Shown piece by piece: positions 57,235 through 64,000 of a DNA stretch of 64,000 nt. The stretch covers positions 62,001 to 126,000 of the forward strand of contig NZ_SLXD01000012.1 in NCBI RefSeq assembly GCF_004340905.1. The letters run 5' to 3'. Below the pieces are notes generated by a model. The model saw only the letters and a list, made by a program, of their open reading frames with translations. It had not been told where the DNA came from and ran no database searches. Made by a program: the position numbers and the translations under genes. Every line of letters begins with the position of its first letter. The first letter of the stretch is position 1. This DNA comes from Rubrivivax gelatinosus (lineage in GTDB: Bacteria; Pseudomonadota; Gammaproteobacteria; Burkholderiales; Burkholderiaceae_C).

Positions 57235-57412
57235 CTTGGAGGGCTCGGCGGATAGGCGAACCGGTCATTCTAGGAGCCCCTCGCGACGCCTGCCGGCGCC
57301 CGGCCGGGCAAACGAGAGCGCTCCGGCCGTGAACTCTTGGACCGCTTCACCCCCCTAGAACGGAGGCGCTTCGATATGCTCGACGGCTTCGCAACGATCT
57401 TCGCCACCCGCC

Positions 57413-58525
57413 ATGCGTGAACTCCGGCGTCTCGCCGCCGTCCTCTGCCTCGGCGTCCTGACGAGCTTCGCCGCCACGGCGCAGATCCTCATCGGCCAGA
57501 CGACCGGCCTGACCGGCCCGGCAGCGGCCGGTGCGAACGAGAACGTGCTCGGAGCCAAGCTCTGGTTCGACCGCGTCAACGCCAGCGGCGGCATCGGCGG
57601 CCGGCGCATCGAACTCGTCACGCTGGACGACCGTTTCGAGCCCGCGCGCGCGGCCGAGAACGCGCTGCGGCTGATCATGGTGCGCCAGGTCACGGCGCTG
57701 TTCCTGAACCGCGGCACGCCGCACACCGAGGCCATCCGGCCGATGCTGGCGCAGTACCAGGTGCCGCTGGTCGCACCCTCCACCGGCGCGATGCTGCTGC
57801 ACAAGCCGGTCGACCCCTGGATCTTCAACGTGCGTGCGCCCTACCAGCGCGAGGCCGAGAAGCTGGTGCACCACCTGGCGTCGATCGGCATGTCGCGCAT
57901 CGGGCTGGCCCACGTCGACGACTCGTTCGGCGCCGACGCCGCCGCCGGCGCGACACGCGGCTTCGAGCACGCGAAGCTCAAACCCGTCTTCGTCGAGACC
58001 TTCGACCGCGCCCGGCCGGTGTTCAGCGCGCTGGTGCAGAAGGCCAAGGCCGGCGACGTGCAGGCCGTCGTCTTCATCGGCACCGCCGAGGCGGTGTCCG
58101 AAGGCACGCAGGCGCTGCGTGCGGCGGGTTCACGCGCGCAGATCGGCACGCTGTCCAACAACGCCTCCAGCGGCTTCGTCAAGGCGATGGGCGAACACGC
58201 CTCGGGCACCATCGTCGCGCAGGTGTTCCCGAGCGAACGCGCGCTGTCCACGTCGATGGTGCGCGAGGCCAGCGAGCTGGCACGCGCCGCCGGCATCAAC
58301 GAGCTGACGCCGGCGATGATCGAAGGCTTCGCCGGCGCCCGGGTGCTGGTCGAGGGCCTGCGCCGCGCCGGCCCCAACCCGACGCGCCAGTCCCTGCGCC
58401 AGGCGCTGGAAGGTTTCCAGCGAGTCGACCTGGGCGGGCTGGAGATCAGCTACGGCCCCGCCGACCACTCGGGGCTGGACTACACCGAGCTGTCGATCAT
58501 CAGCGACGGGCGTTTCCGCCGCTGA
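57413..58525 (+). CDS. Periplasmic substrate-binding protein, Leu/Ile/Val-type
   Basis: A 370-aa binding protein of the branched-chain amino acid type (Peripla_BP_6). After a signal peptide (L-C-L-G-V-L-T-S-F-A-A-T-A-Q) come I-G-Q-T-T-G-L-T-G-P and D-D-R-F-E-P-A-R-A, typical of the class, and A-P-S-T-G-A. No ABC permease or ATPase genes are adjacent, so it may serve a remote transporter or a sensor. Its 3' end lies 3 bp from the convergent hydrolase gene. Confidence 0.85.
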   Translation: MRELRRLAAVLCLGVLTSFAATAQILIGQTTGLTGPAAAGANENVLGAKLWFDRVNASGGIGGRRIELVTLDDRFEPARAAENALRLIMVRQVTALFLNRGTPHTEAIRPMLAQYQVPLVAPSTGAMLLHKPVDPWIFNVRAPYQREAEKLVHHLASIGMSRIGLAHVDDSFGADAAAGATRGFEHAKLKPVFVETFDRARPVFSALVQKAKAGDVQAVVFIGTAEAVSEGTQALRAAGSRAQIGTLSNNASSGFVKAMGEHASGTIVAQVFPSERALSTSMVREASELARAAGINELTPAMIEGFAGARVLVEGLRRAGPNPTRQSLRQALEGFQRVDLGGLEISYGPADHSGLDYTELSIISDGRFRR

Positions 58526-58528
58526 GTC

Positions 58529-60667
58529 TCAGTCGGGCACGGACAGCGTGCCCGCACCGAAGACGATTCGCGCCGACTCGGCCGGCGCGGCCTGGATCGG
58601 CGGCACGTGGGCCGCCGTCAGCGCCGGTGCCGCGCCCGGGCTGCCGCCGCGGGGCACGGTGTGCACCACCTGGCTGGGCGGCAGCGCCGCGCCCTGCGTC
58701 AGATGCGCCCACATCGCGTCCATCGCGCGGTTGAAGTAGACGTGCAGCGGGATGAAACGCGTGTCGTAGCCGAGGAAGGCGCCCAGCGAGATGAAGCCGT
58801 CGAAGTGCTGGGCGTTCGTCACCTCGACGTAGCGCACATTGTCGGCCGCGCCCTGGGCCTGGACACGCGCGTAGTAGGCGCGGGCCGTGTGGTTGACCGG
58901 CAGCAGCGCGTCGCTGCGGCCGGCGACGATCAGCACCGGCTTGCCACGCAGGCGGCCGTCCAGCCGGACCTCGGTGATGCCGCGGCGCACACGCTGCGCG
59001 GCTTCGCGCTGCGCGCCGCTCAGCAGGCGGTCGCTGTCGTCGCGGCCGGTGACCAGCGAGCGCTGGCACAGCGCGCCGTCGAGCGCGAAGTCGGCCAGCC
59101 CGCTGCCGGGCGACACGGCGAGGAAGTCGAGCTTAGCGCCGCCCGCCGAGGCGTCGTAGACGACGTTGACGCCGGTCGTCGGCGGCACGCCGTTGCCGGT
59201 CGAGAAGATCGACGCGACCCCGGTGGCCGAGGGCGCGGCCGGCGCGCCGGCCGAGTCGGTGTTGGCGAAGCTGAAACCGCAGAGCCGGTCCTCGACGCCG
59301 AAGCGGCCGTAGGCGTTGGTGTAGGTCGTCGCGATCGAGTTCGTCGCGAAGCGGTAATGCGACTGGTGAAGGAAATCGGCGTCGCGGGTCCAGCCGTAGG
59401 CGTGCAGCCGGGCGAGCGCGTCCTCGGCCTGCTCGGCCAGCGTGCTGCCGGCAAGCAGGCCCTGGGCTGCCAGCGCCGTGCAGCGGTTCTGTGCCGACGC
59501 GGTGAAGGCCGCCGGCCAGAAGGCCGAGGCCACCGCCGTGCCGCCGCCGGCCGCCGGCGCCAGCAGCGCGCAGGGCTGGTAGAGGTTGGCGAACGTGAAG
59601 TAGTCGGCCAGCGGGCGCCCGATCGTCGCCACCGCGGTGTCGCCCTGGCGGATCGCCAGGCCGTGCAGCCAGCGCGGCTGGGCGTTCGGCTCGCTGACCG
59701 CGACGCCGTCGATCAGCCCTTCGCGGTCCTGCTCGGCGGCGGCGAGCGCGGCGCCGCCGCCGTTGGAGACGCTGCTGGCGATGACGATCGTGTTGCGCGC
59801 GTTCAGCGTCGCCTCGCGGCGGCCGTCGCGGCCGACCTTGCCGTAGCGCTCGTTGAGCACCCAGAAGGCGAAACGCACCGCCTGCAGCGTGTGGCGGCCC
59901 CAGTCGGCCTCGGGGTTCTGCCTGGAGTGCGCGTGTTTGTAGGCCACGCGGTACGGCGCCTGGGCGAGCAGGGCTTCGCGCTCGGCGTCGGACAGCGGGG
60001 CGCGGAACAGCGCCTCGGTGCCGGCGGCGGCGGCATCGACGACGCGGCCGTCGCGCAGCGTCACCCGGTCGGCCGTCAGCTCGTGCAGGCCGTTGCCGCT
60101 GCCCTTGTCGGTGTAGGCGACGGCGCAGCCCCGTTTGAGCCCCCACTCGCCGGCGGTGCCGATGGCGCCGTAGATGCCGCGCGAACCCGAGGACGTGGCG
60201 GTGACGATGCACGGCCGCGCCGGGTCGAAGCGGTCGGGCACCTGCACCATCAGCGTGACGTTCTGCCGGCCGCTGCCGTCGTCGTGCCAGGCCAGCGTCT
60301 CGCGCCCGGCGACCTTGCCCTCGCCCAGCGTGTCGCGGCCCTCGGCGTCGATGTTGGGGCCGTAGAAGACGCCCATGCCGCCGGCGGCGGTGTAGTCGAC
60401 CAGGGCGCGGTAGTTCACGTAGATCGCGTTGCGGCGCAGCTCGGCCGGCGTCGGCGCGAGCGGGTCGGCAAAGGCCGGCGTGGCGCCCATCAGGCCGGTC
60501 TTGCCGAGCCCGGCGGTCAGCAGATCGTCGGCGACGCCGTCGTAGGTGGTCTCGGTGACGGGCCCGCGCACGCCGGCGGGCAGGGTGTTGGCGGGTGCGG
60601 CCGAGGCCGCAGCGCCGGACAGCAGGCAGGCGGCGGCAGCGGCCGTCCAGGTCGGGGTGTGCTTCAC
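58529..60667 (-). CDS. D-(-)-3-hydroxybutyrate oligomer hydrolase
   Basis: A 712-aa secreted or periplasmic hydrolase matching the 3HB-oligomer hydrolase family of polyhydroxybutyrate users. A signal peptide precedes T-Y-D-G-V-A-D-D-L-L-T-A-G-L-G. The active-site serine is probably in I-A-S-S-V-S-N-G-G-G (about residue 310). It cleaves short 3-hydroxybutyrate oligomers to monomers. It has GGAGAA upstream of its ATG. Confidence 0.88.
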   Translation of the reverse strand: MKHTPTWTAAAAACLLSGAAASAAPANTLPAGVRGPVTETTYDGVADDLLTAGLGKTGLMGATPAFADPLAPTPAELRRNAIYVNYRALVDYTAAGGMGVFYGPNIDAEGRDTLGEGKVAGRETLAWHDDGSGRQNVTLMVQVPDRFDPARPCIVTATSSGSRGIYGAIGTAGEWGLKRGCAVAYTDKGSGNGLHELTADRVTLRDGRVVDAAAAGTEALFRAPLSDAEREALLAQAPYRVAYKHAHSRQNPEADWGRHTLQAVRFAFWVLNERYGKVGRDGRREATLNARNTIVIASSVSNGGGAALAAAEQDREGLIDGVAVSEPNAQPRWLHGLAIRQGDTAVATIGRPLADYFTFANLYQPCALLAPAAGGGTAVASAFWPAAFTASAQNRCTALAAQGLLAGSTLAEQAEDALARLHAYGWTRDADFLHQSHYRFATNSIATTYTNAYGRFGVEDRLCGFSFANTDSAGAPAAPSATGVASIFSTGNGVPPTTGVNVVYDASAGGAKLDFLAVSPGSGLADFALDGALCQRSLVTGRDDSDRLLSGAQREAAQRVRRGITEVRLDGRLRGKPVLIVAGRSDALLPVNHTARAYYARVQAQGAADNVRYVEVTNAQHFDGFISLGAFLGYDTRFIPLHVYFNRAMDAMWAHLTQGAALPPSQVVHTVPRGGSPGAAPALTAAHVPPIQAAPAESARIVFGAGTLSVPD

Positions 60668-60896
60668 GGTCGTTTCTCCTGACGGGGGAGCGGGCCGTTG
60701 CCTCGCCCGGCGCTGGGGCGCCGGCGCGCAGGATGCATCGCGGCGCAGGCCGGCGGGGAGCGGACAAACCCACCGCCCGGAACGCGGGGGGACCGACCGC
60801 GGGTAAGCCCCCGGGCTTCACCCGGGCGTCAGCCCACCGGGCCGATGGCAGCATGGCTGTACCCGCCTGCCCGCGGGACAACAGAGGAGGAGACTC

Positions 60897-61871
60897 ATGC
60901 CGTCCTGGTCCCGCCGCCGGCTGCTGGCCGCAGGTTCCGTCGTGCTCGCCCCCGCCTGGGCGCGGGCCCAGTCCCCGGCTTCGCGCCCGGTGACGATCGT
61001 CGTGCCCTTCCCGCCCGGCGGCGGCACCGACGCCTTCGCGCGCCCGCTGTTCGGCGCGATGACACGCGCCGCCGGCCGCCAGTACCTGATCGACAACCGC
61101 GGTGGCGCCGGCGGCAACCTGGGCGCCGGCATCGCCGCCAAGGCCGCGCCGGACGGCACGAGCTTCTTCATGGGCGCGGTGCACCACGCGATCGCGCCGG
61201 CGATGTACCCCAAGCTGGACTACAGCCTGGAGAACGACTTCGTGCCGGTGACGCTGGTGGCCAGCGTGCCGCAGGTCATCGTCGTCAACCCGCAGCGCGT
61301 GGCCGCGCGCACGTTGCCGCAGCTGCTGGCGCTGCTGCGCAGCAGACCCGCCGGGCTGAACTACGGCTCGGCCGGCAACGGCACCTCGCACCACCTGGCC
61401 GGCGAGCTGTTCAAGCAGCAGTCCGGCACCTTCATCACCCACATTCCCTACCGCGGCGCCGGGCCGGCGCTGCAGGACCTGATCGCCGGCCAGGTGGACC
61501 TGATGTTCGACGGCCTGGCCTCGTCGGCGGCGCACATCAAGTCGGGCAAGCTGCATCCGATCGCGGTCGCCGGCACACGGCGCGCGCCCGGTTTTCCCGA
61601 CGTGCCGACCGCACGCGAGCAGGGCCTGCCCGACTACGTCGTCTCGACCTGGTACGCGCTGTTCGCGCCCAAGGCGACGCCACGCGAGGCCGTCGACCGT
61701 TTTGGCGCCGACGTGCGGCGCACGATCGCCAGCGACGAGCTGCGCGCCATCTGGACCGGCCTGGGCGCCGAGCCGCCGGACCTGCAGGGCGAGGCGCTGG
61801 GCCGTTTCGTCGCCTCCGAGACACGGCGCTGGGCCGAGGTCGTCAAACGTTCGGGCGCCAAGCTGGATTGA
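60897..61871 (+). CDS. Bug/TctC-family tripartite tricarboxylate receptor
   Basis: A 324-aa periplasmic receptor of the Bug family, abundant in Burkholderiales. It has a twin-arginine-like start S-R-R-R-L-L-A-A-G, then V-P-F-P-P-G-G-G-T-D-A-F-A-R and the typical V-E-N-R-G-type loop here D-N-R-G-G-A-G-G-N-L-G. Bug proteins bind organic acids; no TctAB membrane genes are nearby. It is followed after about 60 bp by a malonyl-CoA-synthetase-like gene, which suggests a dicarboxylate ligand. Confidence 0.9.
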   Translation: MPSWSRRRLLAAGSVVLAPAWARAQSPASRPVTIVVPFPPGGGTDAFARPLFGAMTRAAGRQYLIDNRGGAGGNLGAGIAAKAAPDGTSFFMGAVHHAIAPAMYPKLDYSLENDFVPVTLVASVPQVIVVNPQRVAARTLPQLLALLRSRPAGLNYGSAGNGTSHHLAGELFKQQSGTFITHIPYRGAGPALQDLIAGQVDLMFDGLASSAAHIKSGKLHPIAVAGTRRAPGFPDVPTAREQGLPDYVVSTWYALFAPKATPREAVDRFGADVRRTIASDELRAIWTGLGAEPPDLQGEALGRFVASETRRWAEVVKRSGAKLD

Positions 61872-61932
61872 CCGCCCCGGGACCCGGAGAGGGCCTAGGA
61901 TCGGCCCAGCCTCCGCTCCCGACAGGATGACG

Positions 61933-63480
61933 ATGTCCGACCAGAATCTGTACGGCGCCCTGCGCGCCGCGTTCCCCGACGACCTGGACTCGATCGCCAT
62001 CGACTGCGGCGACAGCCCGCAGCCGCTGGCCTACACCTGGCGCGATCTCGACCGCGGCACCGCGATGCTGGCCAGGCTGCTGGCCTCGCTGGACCTGCCG
62101 CCGGCCTCGCGCGTGCTGATGCACGTCGACAAGAGCGTCGAGGCGATGATGCTCTACCTGGCGATCCTGCGCGCCGGCCACGTCGTCGTGCCGCTGAACA
62201 TCGCCTACCAGGCCGCCGAGATCGAGTACTTCATCGGCGACGCCGAACCGGCCGTCGTGGTCTGCGCGCCACGCAACTTCGGCTGGGCCAGCCGCATCGC
62301 CTTCCAGGCCGGCACGAAACACGTCTACACGCTGGGCGACGACCGCAGCGGCACGCTGCTCGACCGCGCCGCGTTCCAGCCCGACGAGCACGAGACGGTG
62401 GCGCGGGCGGGCGGCGACCTGGCGGCCATCGTCTACACCAGCGGCACCACCGGGCGCAGCAAGGGCGCGATGCTCTCGCACGGCAACCTGCTGAGCAACG
62501 CGCGCGTGCTGCACGAGGCCTGGGCCTGGCAGCGCGACGACGTGCTGATCCACGCGCTGCCGATCTTCCACGTGCACGGGCTGTTCGTCGCCTCGCACGG
62601 CGCGCTGCTGGCCGGGGCGCGCATGATCTGGTTCTCGCGTTTCGACGCTGCCGCGGTCGTCGAGCGCCTGCCCGAGGCCACGGTCTTCATGGGCGTGCCG
62701 ACGCTGTACGTGCGCATGCTGGCCGAGCCGGCACTGGACCGCGAGCGCTGCACGAAGATGCGGCTCTTCGTCAGCGGGTCGGCACCGCTGCTGATCGACA
62801 CCTTCCGCGCCTGGCGCAACCGCACCGGCCACGTGATCCTCGAGCGCTACGGCATGAGCGAGACCGTCATGCTGACCTCCAACCCCTACCGCCCCGAGGA
62901 AGCCCGGCGCGGCGGCACGGTCGGCCCGGCGCTGCCCGGCGTGCAGCTGCGCGCCTGCGGCGAGAACGGCGAGCCGGTGCCGCCGGGCGAGATCGGCGGC
63001 ATCGAGGTGCGCGGGCCCAACGTCTTCTCGGGCTACTGGCGTTTGCCGGAGAAGACCGCCGAGGAGTTCAGCGCCGACGGCTGGTTCAAGACCGGCGACG
63101 TCGGCCGCGTCGACGCCGACGGCTGGGTGACGATCGTCGGCCGCAGCAAGGATCTGGTCATCACCGGCGGCTTCAACGTCTACCCGGCCGAGATCGAGTC
63201 GCTGATCGACGACCTGCCGGGTGTCGTCGAGTCGGCGGTCGTCGGCGTGCCGCATCCGGACTTCGGCGAAGCCGTGGTCGCGGCCGTCGTGCCGCGGCCC
63301 GGTGCGACGCTGGACGGCGAGGCGCTGATCGCGGCACTGAAGGACCGCATCGCGCATTTCAAGGTACCCAAACGGGTCTTCGTCGTGCCCGAACTGCCGC
63401 GCAACACGATGGGCAAGGTGCAGAAGAAGCTGCTGCGCGAAAGTTATCAGGCCAGCTTCAGCGGCCGCGATGCCGCTTGA
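61933..63480 (+). CDS. AMP-forming acyl-CoA synthetase, malonyl-CoA synthetase-like
   Basis: A 515-aa ANL-family ligase. Motifs are Y-T-S-G-T-T-G-R-S-K-G (P-loop), E-R-Y-G-M-S-E-T, W-F-K-T-G-D-V-G and the C-terminal lysine region N-T-M-G-K-V-Q-K-K. The overall layout resembles MatB, which makes malonyl-CoA from malonate; other short acids cannot be excluded. ATG 61933 is preferred over 61927 because AGG is then six bases upstream. It is likely cotranscribed with the Bug receptor. Confidence 0.82.
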   Translation: MSDQNLYGALRAAFPDDLDSIAIDCGDSPQPLAYTWRDLDRGTAMLARLLASLDLPPASRVLMHVDKSVEAMMLYLAILRAGHVVVPLNIAYQAAEIEYFIGDAEPAVVVCAPRNFGWASRIAFQAGTKHVYTLGDDRSGTLLDRAAFQPDEHETVARAGGDLAAIVYTSGTTGRSKGAMLSHGNLLSNARVLHEAWAWQRDDVLIHALPIFHVHGLFVASHGALLAGARMIWFSRFDAAAVVERLPEATVFMGVPTLYVRMLAEPALDRERCTKMRLFVSGSAPLLIDTFRAWRNRTGHVILERYGMSETVMLTSNPYRPEEARRGGTVGPALPGVQLRACGENGEPVPPGEIGGIEVRGPNVFSGYWRLPEKTAEEFSADGWFKTGDVGRVDADGWVTIVGRSKDLVITGGFNVYPAEIESLIDDLPGVVESAVVGVPHPDFGEAVVAAVVPRPGATLDGEALIAALKDRIAHFKVPKRVFVVPELPRNTMGKVQKKLLRESYQASFSGRDAA

Positions 63481-63567
63481 CGCAAGCGCGTGCCGCCCAG
63501 CGAAATGCCCATCGGATACGCGGCTTTGTCCTGGACATATCGGCCTCCAGATTTCCGAGTGTCCTAG

Positions 63568-63595
63568 TTGATTGGACTCAGAGCCCCGTCATAAT
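63568..63595 (+). promoter_or_regulatory. Possible sigma-70 promoter of the MIP18-like gene
   Basis: TTGATT (63568-63573), 16-bp spacer, CATAAT (63590-63595). The predicted start would be at or next to ATG 63603, implying an almost leaderless mRNA. Confidence 0.4.
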
Positions 63596-63602
63596 TACGG
63601 AT

Positions 63603-63959
63603 ATGAACAAGACACAGCCGATCCGTCTGTTGCCCGAACCAGGCTGTGGCGGCTGCATGGCCAGCCATGGCAGCTGCGGCGGCGGCTTCGGCCGCCCGTG
63701 TCCTGCACCCGAGCTGCGCGGCCATCCGGCGCTGGTGAACTGCGTGCTGGAGTCGCTGCGCGGCGTCGTCGCTGCCGACGGCGGCAACATCGTCGACCGC
63801 CAGCTCGTCAAGGCGCTGCGCATCGGCGACGACGAAGCCGAGCTGACCGTCAGCTTCCTGCCGAGCTGCGGCATGGGCCGCGACCTGGCCGAAGGCGCCT
63901 TCCAGGCCCTGCGCCGCGCGCTGCCCGACACCGACGTCTACGTTCGCCACGCGGTCTGA
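63603..63959 (+). CDS. MIP18/DUF59-like Fe-S protein with cysteine-rich N-terminus
   Basis: A 118-aa protein. Residues about 13-33 are rich in Cys and Gly (C-G-G-C, then H-G-S-C-G-G-G, then C). The rest resembles the MIP18/DUF59 fold: N-I-V-D-R-Q-L-V-K-A-L-R-I, V-S-F-L-P-S-C-G-M-G-R-D and D-V-Y-V-R-H at the end, with the conserved cysteine after P-S. DUF59 proteins take part in Fe-S cluster maturation. The N-terminal cysteine region is not usual for the family. A link to nitrogenase is not shown. Confidence 0.6.
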   Translation: MNKTQPIRLLPEPGCGGCMASHGSCGGGFGRPCPAPELRGHPALVNCVLESLRGVVAADGGNIVDRQLVKALRIGDDEAELTVSFLPSCGMGRDLAEGAFQALRRALPDTDVYVRHAV

Positions 63960-63981
63960 GGTTTCCGCTCCCCCAAACAAA

Positions 63982-64000
63982 AGCCGGGCATCGCCCGGCT
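63982..64000 (+). terminator. Hairpin at window end, probable terminator
   Basis: AGCCGGGC (63982-63989) and GCCCGGCT (63993-64000) form a perfect 8-bp stem with a 3-nt loop. Any T-run would lie beyond the window. Confidence 0.6.

Overview
This 64 kb window is GC-rich (about 70% by eye) and carries most of a molybdenum nitrogenase (nif) island followed by ordinary chromosomal genes. The diheme cytochrome c4, 3-hydroxybutyrate oligomer hydrolase, Bug-type binding protein, CIRCE-controlled groESL, FixABCX, DraTG and an oxygen-sensing type of NifA together point to a diazotrophic betaproteobacterium of the Burkholderiales. Rubrivivax or a close relative is a reasonable guess, but no species can be fixed from the sequence alone.

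Layout. 1-3124 (+): end of a DUF3024-like gene, nifS-type cysteine desulfurase, nifT, an 85-aa unknown, a SIR2-like protein and a 118-aa unknown. 3167-4838 (-): hipBA toxin-antitoxin pair with repeated TCGGA-type sites upstream. 5082-8137 (-): a probable five-gene operon of an unknown protein, draT, draG, a NifO/ArsC-like protein and an FmdB zinc ribbon. It is divergent from nifH, and the 444-bp gap 8138-8581 holds back-to-back sigma-54 promoters around one NifA site. 8582-13534 (+): nifH, nifD, nifK and two unknowns. 13667-17664 (+): periplasmic binding protein plus hybrid histidine kinase. 17789-22824 (+): nifE, nifN, nifX, a NifX-associated gene, a DUF683 protein, ferredoxin III, nifQ and a 117-aa unknown. 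22826-23314 (-): helical-repeat-like unknown. 23549-28409 (+): a nif-linked ISC operon (iscS, iscU, erpA-like, iscA, hscA, fdx). 28428-36193 (-): two-partner secretion pair (TpsB transporter, 2007-aa TpsA exoprotein). 36555-42427 (+): nifV, nifW, fixABCX and a ferritin-like protein, with a NifA site and sigma-54 promoter in the 361-bp gap 36194-36554. 42638-44410 (+): nifA. From 44471: groESL, a DUF1631 gene, engB, cytochrome c4, msrPQ, a double-length uvrA, a substrate-binding protein, 3HB oligomer hydrolase, a Bug-type receptor, a malonyl-CoA-synthetase-like enzyme and an MIP18-like protein.

How it fits together. NifA, carrying the C-x11-C-x19-C-x4-C motif of oxygen-sensitive NifA proteins, would act with sigma-54 RNA polymerase on the predicted promoters before nifH, the draT operon, nifE, the 22826-23314 gene, iscS and nifV. 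Cofactor assembly uses NifE, N, X, Q and V plus accessory proteins; nifB, nifU and nifZ are not in the window. Fe-S supply appears to come from IscU and its partners rather than NifU. Electrons would come through FixABCX and ferredoxins. DraT and DraG would switch NifH by ADP-ribosylation. No rRNA, tRNA, CRISPR array, insertion sequence or phage gene was recognised.
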